Shown: positions 52,472 to 62,254, counted from the stretch's first letter. The stretch: 64,000 bases of DNA from JAISGQ01 sp045604965 (GCA_045604965.1 JAZUPB010000036.1:19745-83744), one strand, 5' to 3'. A program made the numbers and translations. Notes: generated from the sequence alone by a model not told the origin.

Positions 52472-53854
52472 CTAATTTTTTAGTTCGCGGTAATATTTTT
52501 CCAGAATTTCGCTGTCAACTCTGTCAAGTTCGCCCTTAGGCAGCATTCCGAGAAGTTTCCAGCCGAGCTCAAGACTTTGCTCAATGCTTCGATCCTCATT
52601 GGCCCCCTGCTTTATAAACTGCTGTTCAAATGCACGTCCGAACTCAAGCAGCTTTTTATCGGCAGCAGAAAGATCTTCCTCACCGATAACAGAAGCCAAA
52701 GAACGGGCATCCTGAACCTTAGCGTAGGATGCAAAGAGCTGATTTGAAAGAGCGGAGTGATCCTCTCGTGTAAAGCCTTCGCCGATACCATCCTTCATAA
52801 GTCTTGAAAGAGAGGCGAGGATAGAAACGGGAGGATAAACACCGGAAGAGTCCAGAGAACGATCCAGAACGATCTGACCCTCTGTAATGTAGCCTGTAAG
52901 GTCAGGAACAGGGTGGGTGATATCATCGTTTGGCATTGTGAGAATAGGAAGCTGGGTTACAGAGCCGGTACTGCCCTTTATCATACCTGCTCTCTCGTAA
53001 AGAGATGCAAGATCAGAATAAAGATAACCGGGGAAGCCTTTACGGCTGGGGATTTCTCCCTTTGAGGAAGAAAATTCTCGGCAAGCCTCTGCATAAGAGG
53101 TCATATCTGTCATAACAACAAGTACGTGCTTGTTGTGAGTGAATGCAAGATATTCAGCAGCGGTGAGAGCACATCTTGGTGTAAGTATACGCTCGATTAT
53201 GGGGTCGTTTGCAAGATTCAAGAACATTGTAACTCTGCTCAAAATGCCTGCGTCCTCAAAAGAGCGGCGGAAATAGTCAGCAACGTCACTTTTAACGCCC
53301 ATTGCGGCAAAAACAATGCAGAAATCGGAGCCGGATTCACCGGTGATCTTAGCCTGCTGTACAATCTGCACGGCAAGCTCATTGTGTTTCATACCTGAGC
53401 CGCTGAAAATAGGTAGCTTCTGCCCTCTGATAAGAGTGATAAGAGTATCGATGGAAGAAATACCGGTGCTGATATAATTTTTGGGATAAATACGTGAAAC
53501 GGGGTTTATGGGAGTGCCGTTAATGTTGGCACTCTTGTCGGGGTATATTTCGCCGAGACCGTCTACAGGCTTGCCTGCGCCGTTGAAAACTCTTCCGAGC
53601 ATTTCTTCGGAGAGCTTAAGCTCCATAGGCTTTCCTTTGAGAACAGTTCTTGTGTTTTTTAGAGAAATACCGCTGGTACCCTCGAAAACCTGAATAACAA
53701 CGCGGTTGCCCTCGATATTAACGATTCTGCCGTTTCTTACAGAGCCGTCGTCAAGTCTGATCTCAACCATCTCTTCATACGAAGGGTTTTCGACGTTTTC
53801 AAGGATAATGAGAGAACCGGAAATTTCCTTGACACCGATGTATTCAAAAATCAA
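52472..53854 (-). CDS. ntpB: V-type ATPase subunit B (regulatory)
   Basis: 460 residues. Y-x-G-V-K-E-I-S-G-S-L near the start, then G-R-V-F-N-G-A-G-K-P-V-D-G and P-I-F-S-G-S-G-M-K-H-N-E, where the Walker A lysine is absent as expected for the non-catalytic subunit. The T-D-M-T-S-Y-A-E-A and S-R-L-M-K-D-G-I-G motifs are also intact. It alternates with subunit A in the head. Confidence 0.97.
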   Translation of the reverse strand: MIFEYIGVKEISGSLIILENVENPSYEEMVEIRLDDGSVRNGRIVNIEGNRVVIQVFEGTSGISLKNTRTVLKGKPMELKLSEEMLGRVFNGAGKPVDGLGEIYPDKSANINGTPINPVSRIYPKNYISTGISSIDTLITLIRGQKLPIFSGSGMKHNELAVQIVQQAKITGESGSDFCIVFAAMGVKSDVADYFRRSFEDAGILSRVTMFLNLANDPIIERILTPRCALTAAEYLAFTHNKHVLVVMTDMTSYAEACREFSSSKGEIPSRKGFPGYLYSDLASLYERAGMIKGSTGSVTQLPILTMPNDDITHPVPDLTGYITEGQIVLDRSLDSSGVYPPVSILASLSRLMKDGIGEGFTREDHSALSNQLFASYAKVQDARSLASVIGEEDLSAADKKLLEFGRAFEQQFIKQGANEDRSIEQSLELGWKLLGMLPKGELDRVDSEILEKYYRELKN

Positions 53855-53868
53855 AGCAGGTTCCCTCC

Positions 53869-55623
53869 TTAATGTGCCGAGCTAACGGCAGTTTCTATGT
53901 CGCGGATATAATTGTCGAACAGCTTGAGGTTGTTGTTCGGAACATCATATTTGATGCGTATAAGACTGTCGAAAATACCTGTTTCAGTAATTTTTGAAAG
54001 AGGTACGCCGACAGCAATGGCGGCCTGAGCCTTGCCGTAAAGATAAGAAATGCATCTGAGCATTTTAAGCTGCTTTTCAAGAGGTACAAATGTATCCTCC
54101 TTGTGGAAAGCATTCTGCTGAAGGAATCCAAGACGAATAACTCTGGATATTTCAATGATGAGCTTCTGATCATCAGGGAGAACATCGGAACCGATAAGGT
54201 TAACAATCTCCATAAGTTTTGCTTCCTCCTGAAGGAGAGAAGCAGTCTGCTCCTTGAGCTTAACGAATTCGGGTCCGACATTGGTGTCATACCAGTTTTT
54301 AAGGTCGTTGCCGTATTCACTGTAGCTGTTGGTCCAGTTTACCGCAGGATAATGACGTGCATATGCAAGCGCCTTGTCAAGAGCCCAGAAGCAACGTGTA
54401 AATCTCTTGGTGTTCTGAGTAACAGGCTCGGAGAAATCAGAGCCCTGAGGAGAAACAGCACCGATAATGGTGACAGAACCGTTTTCTCCTGAAAGAGTCT
54501 TCATAAGTCCCGCTCTCTCGTAGAATTCGGAAAGACGGGAAGGGAGATAAGCAGGGAAGCCTTCCTCAGCAGGCATTTCCTCAAGACGTCCGGATATCTC
54601 ACGGAGCGCTTCCGCCCAACGTGAGGTGGAGTCTGCCATTATAGCGACGTGATAACCCATATCACGGTAATATTCTGCCAGAGTGATGCCTGTATAAATA
54701 GAAGCTTCACGAGCAGCAACAGGCATATTGGAAGTGTTTGCGATAAGGACAGTTCGGTCTGTCATAGGTCTGCCAGATTTGGGGTCCATAAGCTCAGAGA
54801 ACTCAGAAAGAACCTGACACATCTCGTTTCCGCGCTCTCCGCATCCGACATAAACAATGATATCAGCATCGCACCATTTTGCCAGCTGATGCTGAGTCAT
54901 AGTCTTTCCTGCACCAAAACCGCCGGGAATAGCAGCAGTGCCGCCTTTTGCAATGGGGAAGAGAGTGTCTATGACTCTCTGACCTGTGATAAGGGGCGCA
55001 TTGGCGTAAAGACGCTCTGATACGGGGCGGGGCTTTCTGATGGGCCACTTCTGACAAAGAGTCAGATTGTGGAGATTGCCCTTTTCGTCTTCGAGCACAA
55101 CGACGGTGTCATTGATTTTATATTCTCCGTTCGGCTTAACGGACTTAACAGTTCCGCTCAGAGTCGGAGGAACAAGACAGCGGTGCTCGATGATGGAAGT
55201 TTCGGGACATACCGCATAGATCTGTCCGCCGCAGAGCTTGTCGCCGACATTTGCCTTGACTGTAACTTTCCACAGCCTGTTTTCATCGAGAGCACTGGTA
55301 GCTGCACCTCGGTCAATAAAGGCGCCGCACTGCTCCTCGATCTTTTTCAGAGGACGTTCAATGCCGTCAAAAATATTGTCGAGGATACCGGGACCGAGAG
55401 TAACGGAAAGTCTGTCGCCTGTTGAATAAACAGGATCACCGGGACGAAGTCCGGTAGTTTCCTCGTAAACCTGTATAGTTGTAGTATCGTTGGCAACACC
55501 GATGACTTCAGCAGCAAGCTTCTGCTCACCTACATATACCATTTCCATCATCGAAAGGGAGGTGCGTCCCTTTACGGTCACAACGGGACCGTTGATGCCG
55601 TGAATAACACAATTGGAGGTCAT
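53869..55623 (-). CDS. ntpA: V-type ATPase catalytic subunit A
   Basis: 584 residues. Walker A G-G-F-G-A-G-K-T (234-241), the long non-homologous insert (about 110-195), the E-x-G-E-R-G-N-E-M catalytic segment (read C-G-E-R-G-N-E-M), and A-D-S-T-S-R-W-A-E-A-L-R-E. This is the ATP-hydrolysing or -synthesising subunit. AGGTGA-type site upstream. Intergenic distances within the operon are 7-32 bp. Confidence 0.97.
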   Translation of the reverse strand: MTSNCVIHGINGPVVTVKGRTSLSMMEMVYVGEQKLAAEVIGVANDTTTIQVYEETTGLRPGDPVYSTGDRLSVTLGPGILDNIFDGIERPLKKIEEQCGAFIDRGAATSALDENRLWKVTVKANVGDKLCGGQIYAVCPETSIIEHRCLVPPTLSGTVKSVKPNGEYKINDTVVVLEDEKGNLHNLTLCQKWPIRKPRPVSERLYANAPLITGQRVIDTLFPIAKGGTAAIPGGFGAGKTMTQHQLAKWCDADIIVYVGCGERGNEMCQVLSEFSELMDPKSGRPMTDRTVLIANTSNMPVAAREASIYTGITLAEYYRDMGYHVAIMADSTSRWAEALREISGRLEEMPAEEGFPAYLPSRLSEFYERAGLMKTLSGENGSVTIIGAVSPQGSDFSEPVTQNTKRFTRCFWALDKALAYARHYPAVNWTNSYSEYGNDLKNWYDTNVGPEFVKLKEQTASLLQEEAKLMEIVNLIGSDVLPDDQKLIIEISRVIRLGFLQQNAFHKEDTFVPLEKQLKMLRCISYLYGKAQAAIAVGVPLSKITETGIFDSLIRIKYDVPNNNLKLFDNYIRDIETAVSSAH

Positions 55624-55639
55624 TTTATCACCTCAATAA

Positions 55640-56239
55640 TCAAATAACTTTAAGTCCGCTCGTTTCGGCAAACTTGTCGCGCTGAGAGTAAAGCGCACTG
55701 TCATAGGTTGCGTCTATTGCCCGTGCAGATTCATCGTTTTCAAAACGCAAACCGCCGATTTTGATTGATTCATCTTCGCATACGGTGCATTTTCCGCCAA
55801 ACGCACTGATAATATCGTCCTTCATAGAAATATCATCACTGCGGATAAATATAACTGTACCATCGGCATTTTCGAAAAGAGAGGATGCCTTTGATGCACA
55901 ACCCGTAAGATATGCCTTATATGCATCGGTTTTCGTGTGTTCGAGAAGCTTTTTGGCTGCACGAGCGAAGATATCAGCTTCTATTGCATTGCGTTTGCGG
56001 ATAAGATTGTGCTTGGCCTCAGCCTCGCGCATAGCAATATCACGGCTGACCTGCATACGCACGTCCGCAGTACGCTGATTTATAATTTCATAAGCATTGT
56101 CAAGAGTAGCTTTTTCCGCTTTTTCGACAGCGATACGGTTGCTCTGTTCAAGCTCCGATAAAATTCTTGAACGTTGTTTTTCGGCATAATCGTCGATAGC
56201 GGAAAGAAACGCTTTCAGCTTTTCTTCCTGTGTAAGCAT
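55640..56239 (-). CDS. ntpE: V-type ATPase subunit E (peripheral stalk)
   Basis: 199 residues. The N-terminal half is a long charged helix (about 1-95) and the C-terminal half a small mixed domain ending in G-G-L-R-F-E-N, typical of subunit E. It pairs with the small coiled-coil subunit to form the stator stalk. Confidence 0.85.
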   Translation of the reverse strand: MLTQEEKLKAFLSAIDDYAEKQRSRILSELEQSNRIAVEKAEKATLDNAYEIINQRTADVRMQVSRDIAMREAEAKHNLIRKRNAIEADIFARAAKKLLEHTKTDAYKAYLTGCASKASSLFENADGTVIFIRSDDISMKDDIISAFGGKCTVCEDESIKIGGLRFENDESARAIDATYDSALYSQRDKFAETSGLKVI

Positions 56240-56253
56240 AAATTACACCTGCC

Positions 56254-56562
56254 TTAAATTTTAACGCCTATGGCGTCGCGGACATACCGCTCAATAGAAT
56301 CCTTGGCACGTCCGTTTCCATGTCTGTCGGGTATTTCGACAATCAAAGGACGAGTGCGATTGAGTTTGAGATCGTAAACGAGCTCGGGACAAAGACCGAT
56401 AAGCTTTTCGGTAATGAGAATAACGCCTACGGCCTCATCGTCCATAGCTTTTTTTAGTTCAGAGCGAACCTCATTCTCTTCGTGAACGATAACGCCTTCA
56501 ATGCCTGCCAGACGCAGTCCGACAGCAGTATCACGATTGTCGCTTATCAAAAAGAACTTCAT
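56254..56562 (-). CDS. ntpG: V-type ATPase subunit F
   Basis: 102 residues with the Rossmann-like pattern of subunit F: M-K-F-F-L-I-S-D-N-R-D-T-A-V-G-L-R-L-A-G, G-V-I-L-I-T-E-K and P-L-I-V-E-I-P. It binds subunit D in the central stalk. No clear ribosome site precedes the ATG, which is 7 bp after the subunit K stop, so translation probably relies on coupling. The symbol follows the Enterococcus hirae ntp scheme. Confidence 0.92.
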   Translation of the reverse strand: MKFFLISDNRDTAVGLRLAGIEGVIVHEENEVRSELKKAMDDEAVGVILITEKLIGLCPELVYDLKLNRTRPLIVEIPDRHGNGRAKDSIERYVRDAIGVKI

Positions 56563-56569
56563 ATGTTAA

Positions 56570-57028
56570 TTAATACTTGGCGAGGATCATAATGGAAACC
56601 AGCAGACCGTAAAGAGCAATGGATTCGCCGAGAGCAACGAAGATAAGAGCCTTACCGAATGCCTTGGGATCTTCACTTGTTGCGCCGATAGCAGCGGGAG
56701 CTGCAGCGGCAACAGCAATACCGCCGCCGATGCCGGAAAGACCGGTAACCAGTGCAGCAGCGATCATACCGAGACCCTTGGTGGGATCGACAGCAGCGGC
56801 AGCAGCAACTGCAGCTGCTGTGTCGGAAGCGGAAACTACCGCATCAGAAGCAGATGCTGCGGAAACGGTATAGCCGCAGGCAAAAATAACAAGAGCAAAG
56901 ATACCTACAAAGGAGAGGTTGACCTTAAGTGCCTTGGAACCGCTGCCGTGCTTTGTAAAAGACTTGAGAGCGGCATAAACACTTACAAAAATAGCTGCAA
57001 GGGGCAGAAGATAGATGATGTAATTCAT
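56570..57028 (-). CDS. ntpK: V-type ATPase subunit K (membrane rotor ring)
   Basis: 152 residues with four membrane helices (about 5-22, 38-60, 85-110, 123-150), a fused double hairpin. The ion-binding carboxylate is E135 in helix 4, within G-E-S-I-A-L-Y. Ser136 and Tyr140 match the E-S-x3-Y pattern of sodium-binding c-subunits, but the partner glutamine in the preceding helix is not seen (glycines there). The first hairpin has no acidic ion site. An Ala-rich linker joins the halves. Confidence 0.93.
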   Translation of the reverse strand: MNYIIYLLPLAAIFVSVYAALKSFTKHGSGSKALKVNLSFVGIFALVIFACGYTVSAASASDAVVSASDTAAAVAAAAAVDPTKGLGMIAAALVTGLSGIGGGIAVAAAAPAAIGATSEDPKAFGKALIFVALGESIALYGLLVSIMILAKY

Positions 57029-57045
57029 TAGTATTTCCTCCGATA

Positions 57046-59019
57046 TTATTTCGTTTTTGCGGCATCGGCAGAGAGTGTAACAGGTTCGTAAGCCCTGCCT
57101 GTGCCGGAGAAGAAGCGGCTGAACATTTCGTAAAATTCAAGGCGAAGAGCCTGTATACCAACAAGCAGTGCCTCAAGAGCCATAATAATGATGTTGCCGA
57201 TAACAACAACGATGATGTAGGTTGCAGAACCAGGTTCGCCGGCAAGAGTGAATACTACCTGCATCATACCTGCGTGGACAAGAACGAATGCGCCGACACG
57301 CATAAAGGAAACGGTGTTTGAGACGTATGAGAGAAGAACCTCTATAAGCTCAAAGAAATTCTGCATTATAAAGTCGCCGATACTTTCCGGGAGCCAGTGT
57401 TCCTTGCCCTCAAGCAGCTCGCAGAGAGGTTCTCTGCAGAATATAAGCAGAAGAGGAAGGACGATAAGTCCGAGAATGTAGGGGACGGAGAGTATATCCC
57501 AGCCGAGAAGCAGCTGACCTCCGACACCGGCGATAAGAGCAGTATAGAAAACAAGTCCTGCAAGTCCGCTGGAATCGAACAGCGCCAGACCCCAGTGCTT
57601 CTGCTTTATCTTGGAGTAGATATTTATCATCATAGCAATGATGACAAGTACAACGCCGATTCCGACTGCAGTGTAGATAAGTCCGAGGATAGTTGAGGGG
57701 TGGTGCACGTCAATGAGCTTTCCGTGTGTCAGCGGAACACCTGTTTTCTCGTGTATCCAGGCGAACATAGGATTGAGCCATTCCTCGAAACCGAACACCG
57801 ATCCGAAGACCAGTCCGAAAAACATAGATGAGAATCCGCATATGGTGACGATTCGTCCAAGGGGCATTTTCTTGATCTTCCACATATAGATATATGCGAC
57901 AAGAGTAAGAACAAGGCCCTGTCCAACATCTCCGAACATCACTCCGAAGAGAAGAAAATAAGTAATCGCAACAAACGGAGTGGGGTCGATTTCTCTGTAG
58001 GAGGGAAGACCGTACATGGAAACAAAGAATTCAAATGCCTTGATAGGCATCGGATTGTTAAGCTTTGTTGGCGGTTCCTTGCCGCACTCATCGGGTCGCT
58101 CCAACTTGTAGGTGATGCCTGAAACTTTGTCAAGATCAGCTCTTATGCGGTTGCGGGTTTTGGAAGGTATCCATCCTGCAAGGAAGAAGGTGTTTGAATC
58201 ACCGTATCTGACAGCATTGCGCCTGAGATCGAAGGTCTGTTTCCTCTGATTGAGAAGTGTATAAACACGGGCGCATTTGTCTTTTTCATTGACCCAGAAG
58301 CTGTCAAGCTCATTCTTGGTCTGTGTCAGCTCTGCTTCGCTTCGGCTCAGTTTGTCCTGCAGCAATCCGCAGGCATCTTCCACAGTTCCTGTTTCCGCAG
58401 GCAGCCAGATACGTTCCCAGTAAAGCCCCTGGAATATTCTGTCCACCTCGCCGATGGCTTCCAACGGAGCACAGTAGAGACCCCATACATATTTCTTGTC
58501 TCTTGAGCAGGGGAAGCACATAACGTATGGATTGTCATTGTAATAAGCCAGCTTTTCGAAGCTTTCAACAGGCAGTCTGCCGAATCTGGTGTGAACAAAT
58601 TCGCAGGCAAAAAGCTCGTTGAGATCCACATCAAGACCCTCGAAGTGCTTCATCTGCTCAAGGGAAAGGCTTGTGTCGCGGATTTCTGTTTCAAGCTCGC
58701 GAAGCTTTGCGGAAAGACCGCTTAAGTTTTCCGCAAAGGAATCCACGAATTTTGCAAGATCTGAGGATTCAATACTGGAATCTGACGAATCAGACTCTAA
58801 AACGGTGAGCTTTGCGTCATTTAAAGTGTTTTCAAGCTTTGTAAGGTAATGATTATAGGGGTTATCCTCGTTTATTGCAGAATAGCCCTGCTTGCTGTCA
58901 AAAAAGTCGGTAGCCTGTTCAATGTGAAAGTCACCGTTTTTGCAGCAGGCCTCAATTGCCTTGTCAAGCTTGCTTATGTCACCGCTGACGGTGACAAGTC
59001 TCATTCTTGAAATAGCCAA
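57046..59019 (-). CDS. ntpI: V-type ATPase subunit I (membrane stator)
   Basis: 657 residues. The cytoplasmic N-terminal half (about 1-350) has two coiled-coil stretches. The second half has about seven membrane helices, including M-F-G-D-V-G-Q-G, the H-x-P-S-T-I segment and the late F-M-R-V-G-A-F-V-L-V-H-A-G helix with the essential arginine. Translation starts at TTG with GGAGG 10 nt upstream; ATG five codons on is an alternative. Confidence 0.95.
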   Translation of the reverse strand: MAISRMRLVTVSGDISKLDKAIEACCKNGDFHIEQATDFFDSKQGYSAINEDNPYNHYLTKLENTLNDAKLTVLESDSSDSSIESSDLAKFVDSFAENLSGLSAKLRELETEIRDTSLSLEQMKHFEGLDVDLNELFACEFVHTRFGRLPVESFEKLAYYNDNPYVMCFPCSRDKKYVWGLYCAPLEAIGEVDRIFQGLYWERIWLPAETGTVEDACGLLQDKLSRSEAELTQTKNELDSFWVNEKDKCARVYTLLNQRKQTFDLRRNAVRYGDSNTFFLAGWIPSKTRNRIRADLDKVSGITYKLERPDECGKEPPTKLNNPMPIKAFEFFVSMYGLPSYREIDPTPFVAITYFLLFGVMFGDVGQGLVLTLVAYIYMWKIKKMPLGRIVTICGFSSMFFGLVFGSVFGFEEWLNPMFAWIHEKTGVPLTHGKLIDVHHPSTILGLIYTAVGIGVVLVIIAMMINIYSKIKQKHWGLALFDSSGLAGLVFYTALIAGVGGQLLLGWDILSVPYILGLIVLPLLLIFCREPLCELLEGKEHWLPESIGDFIMQNFFELIEVLLSYVSNTVSFMRVGAFVLVHAGMMQVVFTLAGEPGSATYIIVVVIGNIIIMALEALLVGIQALRLEFYEMFSRFFSGTGRAYEPVTLSADAAKTK

Positions 59020-59046
59020 TTTCTATCAGCCTCCTTCATAGGAGAA

Positions 59047-60105
59047 TCAATAATTATCCATTACAATAAGCTCAGAAATTCGTTCGGGAGAAAGGCCGTA
59101 GCGAACACCTTCGATTATCGTAATGATTTCAGTCAGTTCTGTTTCCGTGAGTATCATATAGGAAAGAAGAACAACCGAAGGATTGGTGGAAAAGTGCATA
59201 TAGTGATGAGCGCGCTTATGGCGAAGCTCTCTGAAAACATTGTCAATATGGTTTCTTTTTATAAGCTCAAGATTAATCTCCCTGCGATATGAGGTGCGCT
59301 TGAGGAAAATATCAAGAGCATCATCTGCAGTTTCAGCGTTTACTATCTCATTCATCACACGTCGGCTTATGCGTCCGGAATAGGGGTAAAGCATTGATGT
59401 GATAAATTCAGCTGATGCGTTGTAATATTTCTTCAGTCTGTATACAGACATAACATTGTGCAGTTCTATTTCCGTGCCGAAAAGGTCAAGAAGTGCTTTT
59501 TCGGCATCGCCGGAATAATATTTTTTGCAGGAAGAAAGAGCGGTGTCATAAAGCTTTGAATACATAAGGTTTTCCACAAGAGCGTAATCAAAGTGACCGT
59601 TGCTGTAATCCACATTTTTCAGTGCATCGTAAAAAATACTTTTCTTAATGTGCTCAAGAAACTCCGGGAAAGTGCGTATCTGAGAGAGTTCCATAAGTTT
59701 TACATCGGTATGCTGCTCGAAGAAGTAGGGCAGAGTGAATATAAAATCCTGAGGATGCCCTGCATCAAGATGCTGAAGATAGGAAAGAAACTGCTTGAGC
59801 TCCATTCGGTTAAGAACAAAATCAGAGAGATGTTCACCTACTGAAATCTCATAGCGGCAAAGTGCCTCGAACTGCTGAAAGAGCATCCTGTTGAGCTCCG
59901 TTTCAAGCTGACCTCGGTGAGTCAGACGCTCATCAACGTTAGCGAGAGCAGAAGAATAACGGGTGTTGCTCTTTAAATAAAGTGCAATTTCGGACAGAGA
60001 ACGGGAATTGATAAGTATATCAATATCGTGATGTGTGAGTCTTTTGCCGAACATAGCACGGCATTTTGCATACAATGCATTTGAAGCTTTTGAACTTATC
60101 GGCAT
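59047..60105 (-). CDS. ntpC: V-type ATPase subunit C (d-type, rotor connector)
   Basis: 352 residues, mostly helical. It matches the AC39/subunit C family: N-A-L-Y-A-K-C-R-A-M at the start, then E-L-N-x-x-L-F-Q-Q-F, L-K-Q-F-L-S-Y-L-Q-H-L-D and I-E-G-V-R-Y-G-L-S-P-E near the end. It links the central stalk to the K ring. GAGGAGG lies upstream. Confidence 0.9.
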   Translation of the reverse strand: MPISSKASNALYAKCRAMFGKRLTHHDIDILINSRSLSEIALYLKSNTRYSSALANVDERLTHRGQLETELNRMLFQQFEALCRYEISVGEHLSDFVLNRMELKQFLSYLQHLDAGHPQDFIFTLPYFFEQHTDVKLMELSQIRTFPEFLEHIKKSIFYDALKNVDYSNGHFDYALVENLMYSKLYDTALSSCKKYYSGDAEKALLDLFGTEIELHNVMSVYRLKKYYNASAEFITSMLYPYSGRISRRVMNEIVNAETADDALDIFLKRTSYRREINLELIKRNHIDNVFRELRHKRAHHYMHFSTNPSVVLLSYMILTETELTEIITIIEGVRYGLSPERISELIVMDNY

Positions 60106-60137
60106 TACTCACCCTCCTCTAATATGGTAAATGGCTG

Positions 60138-60470
60138 TCAGTCTGCGTCGATAACATTTCTGACAAGTTCATCGACCCACTCGTCACCTTTTTCTGCATA
60201 GAGCCTGTTCAGCTTTTCGGAAACAGCTGTATATTTTTTCTCTGTTTTAGCCCACTCACCGTCAGCATATTCCTGTTCTGCGTTCTGAATGATATCAACA
60301 CGTCTGAGCGCACGTGACATATATTCATCGTGAACAGCTTTTACGCGAGCGGAAATATGATTGTCAGCATTGGCGGCATTTTCGCGCACCTTTTCGGTGG
60401 CCTCACGAGCCTTTTTGTCGGTGGCGATTATAGCATCAATAGTGCGTTTCAGTTCATTTTGCTGGCTCAT
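60138..60470 (-). CDS. V-type ATPase small peripheral-stalk subunit (G/H-like)
   Basis: 110 residues, charged and almost fully helical, with the coiled-coil heptad pattern of subunit G/H that pairs with subunit E. It is first in the operon, as in many archaeal-type clusters. AAGGAGGG precedes the ATG. Sequence similarity within this family is low, so the call leans on position, size and composition. Confidence 0.75.
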   Translation of the reverse strand: MSQQNELKRTIDAIIATDKKAREATEKVRENAANADNHISARVKAVHDEYMSRALRRVDIIQNAEQEYADGEWAKTEKKYTAVSEKLNRLYAEKGDEWVDELVRNVIDAD

Positions 60471-60509
60471 AGGAAACCCTCCTTAAAAAGCAAACCAAAT
60501 CTATCCGAT

Positions 60510-60538
60510 ATTATACTCTTTTATTTTTTCAATTTCAA
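60510..60538 (-). promoter_or_regulatory. Promoter of V-type ATPase operon
   Basis: On the minus strand TTGAAA (60538-60533), 17-bp spacer, TATAAT (60515-60510), 40 bp before the first gene. Confidence 0.7.
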
Positions 60539-60552
60539 TCGAATTACTGCTG

Positions 60553-60580
60553 AAACAGCCGCCCATTTGGACGGCTGTTT
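60553..60580 (-). terminator. Terminator of UPF0210/ACT operon
   Basis: A 9-bp stem AAACAGCCG/CGGCTGTTT (60553-60561 with 60572-60580) lying 10 bp after the UPF0210 stop and just before the V-ATPase promoter. The T-run on the minus strand is short. Confidence 0.7.
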
Positions 60581-60589
60581 TGTTTAAAA

Positions 60590-61945
60590 TTAATTTTTGA
60601 GGCTTTGAATGGGAGCAGGTATTCTGCCGCCTCTGGAAATAAATTTCGCAGGGGAATAGGTGTTTACGGGCATAACAGGACCTGAACCGAAAAGACCGCC
60701 GAAATTAAGCTCTTCGCCGGGTTTTGCACCGATAGCAGGAATAACGCGGACAGCAGTGGTCTTGGAGTTGATCATACCGATGGCAGCCTCGTCTGCGATA
60801 ATGGCGGAGATAATATCAGCGCTTGTATCTCCGGGGATAACTATCATATCAAGACCGACAGAACATACGGCAGTCATAGCTTCGAGCTTATTGAGGGTAA
60901 GAGCACCGCAGCGGGCAGCCTCGATCATACCTGCATCTTCGGAAACAGGTATAAATGCGCCTGAAAGACCGCCTACGTGGGAACTTGCCATAACGCCGCC
61001 TTTTTTAACTGCATCGTTGAGCAGGGCAAGACAGGCGGTAGTGCCGTGAGCACCGCACTTTTCAAGGCCCATTTCCTCAAGGATGTACGCAACGGAATCT
61101 CCTACAGCAGGAGTAGGAGCAAGGGAGAGGTCAACAATACCGAAAGGAATGCCGAGTCTTCGGGAAGCCTCCTGAGCGACCAGCTGACCCATCCTGGTAA
61201 TTTTAAAAGCGGTGCGCTTTACAATATCGGCAACGCCTGTGATATCGCGATTCGGGTGACGTGCAAGAGCGGCGCGAACAACGCCGGGACCGGAAACACC
61301 TACGTTGATAACGCAGTCGGGCTCACCGACGCCGTGAAAAGCACCGGCCATAAACGGGTTGTCTTCGGGTGCGTTGCAGAAGATAACGAGCTTTGCGGCA
61401 CCGAAGGAACAGTTGTCGGCGGTGAGCTCAGCGCACTGACGGACTATTTTACCCATTTTTGCGACAGCATCCATATTGATGCCCGCTTTTGTGGAACCGA
61501 TGTTTACCGAAGAACAAACGAGGTCAGTTGTAGAAAGTGCCTCGGGAATACTGTCGATAAACTGCTCATCGTAAGGACCGAAACCCTTCTGAACAAGAGC
61601 AGAATAACCGCCTATAAAGTTGACTCCGACAGTCTTTGCAGCTCTGTCCAGAGCCTTTGCAAAAGGAACGGCATTACCGCCGCTTGCAGCAGCGACAAGA
61701 GACACAGGAGTGACGGAAATACGTTTGTTGATGATCGGAATACCGTATTCCTGTTCGATCTCCTCACCGACCTTTACAAGGTTTTCGGCTTTTTTTGTGA
61801 TTTTATCGTAAACAGCAGTGCAGGCGCTTTCAGTGTCTGCACGGGCGCAGTCGAGCAGACTGATACCCATAGTTATGGTACGGATGTCAAGATGATCATC
61901 CTGTATCATTTTTATCGTTTCAAGAATATCTTTGGTGTTAAGCAT
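60590..61945 (-). CDS. UPF0210 (DUF711, PFL-fold) family protein
   Basis: 451 residues, the usual family length. Conserved stretches include I-D-x-R-T-I-T-M-G-I-S-L (about 20-31), N-K-R-I-S-V-T-P, F-I-G-G-Y-S-A-L-V, N-I-G-S-T-K-A-G-I-N, S-S-H-V-G-G-L-S-G-A-F and a C-terminal S-R-G-G-R-I-P-A-P. The fold is related to glycyl-radical enzymes by classification, though no radical-glycine motif is evident. It is coupled to the ACT-domain gene 12 bp upstream, a pairing widely conserved in Firmicutes and archaea. Biochemical function is not settled as far as I know. Confidence 0.92.
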   Translation of the reverse strand: MLNTKDILETIKMIQDDHLDIRTITMGISLLDCARADTESACTAVYDKITKKAENLVKVGEEIEQEYGIPIINKRISVTPVSLVAAASGGNAVPFAKALDRAAKTVGVNFIGGYSALVQKGFGPYDEQFIDSIPEALSTTDLVCSSVNIGSTKAGINMDAVAKMGKIVRQCAELTADNCSFGAAKLVIFCNAPEDNPFMAGAFHGVGEPDCVINVGVSGPGVVRAALARHPNRDITGVADIVKRTAFKITRMGQLVAQEASRRLGIPFGIVDLSLAPTPAVGDSVAYILEEMGLEKCGAHGTTACLALLNDAVKKGGVMASSHVGGLSGAFIPVSEDAGMIEAARCGALTLNKLEAMTAVCSVGLDMIVIPGDTSADIISAIIADEAAIGMINSKTTAVRVIPAIGAKPGEELNFGGLFGSGPVMPVNTYSPAKFISRGGRIPAPIQSLKN

Positions 61946-61957
61946 AAGATACCTCCG

Positions 61958-62227
61958 TCAGATGCGGTGCATAGAATTGAAAATATCCTCGTGCATAACG
62001 TGGACAGTAAGACCCTTTTCCTCGCCGTAGGAAACGAGCTTTGCACGCAGCTGGGGAAGATCTACGGAAATATTTGTAATGTCAACAAGCATAATCATAG
62101 CAAAAAGATCCTGCATAATGGACTGGGTGACCTCAGTGACATTAGCATTATTTTCTGCACATATTGTGGATACGCCTGCAAGAATACCTACCATATCCTT
62201 GCCTATAACGGTAATAACAGCTCTCAT
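61958..62227 (-). CDS. ACT-domain protein, UPF0237
   Basis: 89 residues: a single ACT domain (V-I-T-V-I-G-K-D-M-V-G-I-L-A-G-V-S, then N-x-T-E-V-T-Q-S and I-F-N-S-M-H-R-I at the end). ACT domains bind amino acids; here it probably regulates the UPF0210 protein. The ATG at 62227 is chosen because GGAGG lies just upstream; the longer frame crosses the promoter. Confidence 0.92.
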   Translation of the reverse strand: MRAVITVIGKDMVGILAGVSTICAENNANVTEVTQSIMQDLFAMIMLVDITNISVDLPQLRAKLVSYGEEKGLTVHVMHEDIFNSMHRI

Positions 62228-62254
62228 AAGGAGACCTCCTTTAGTTGTACACAG

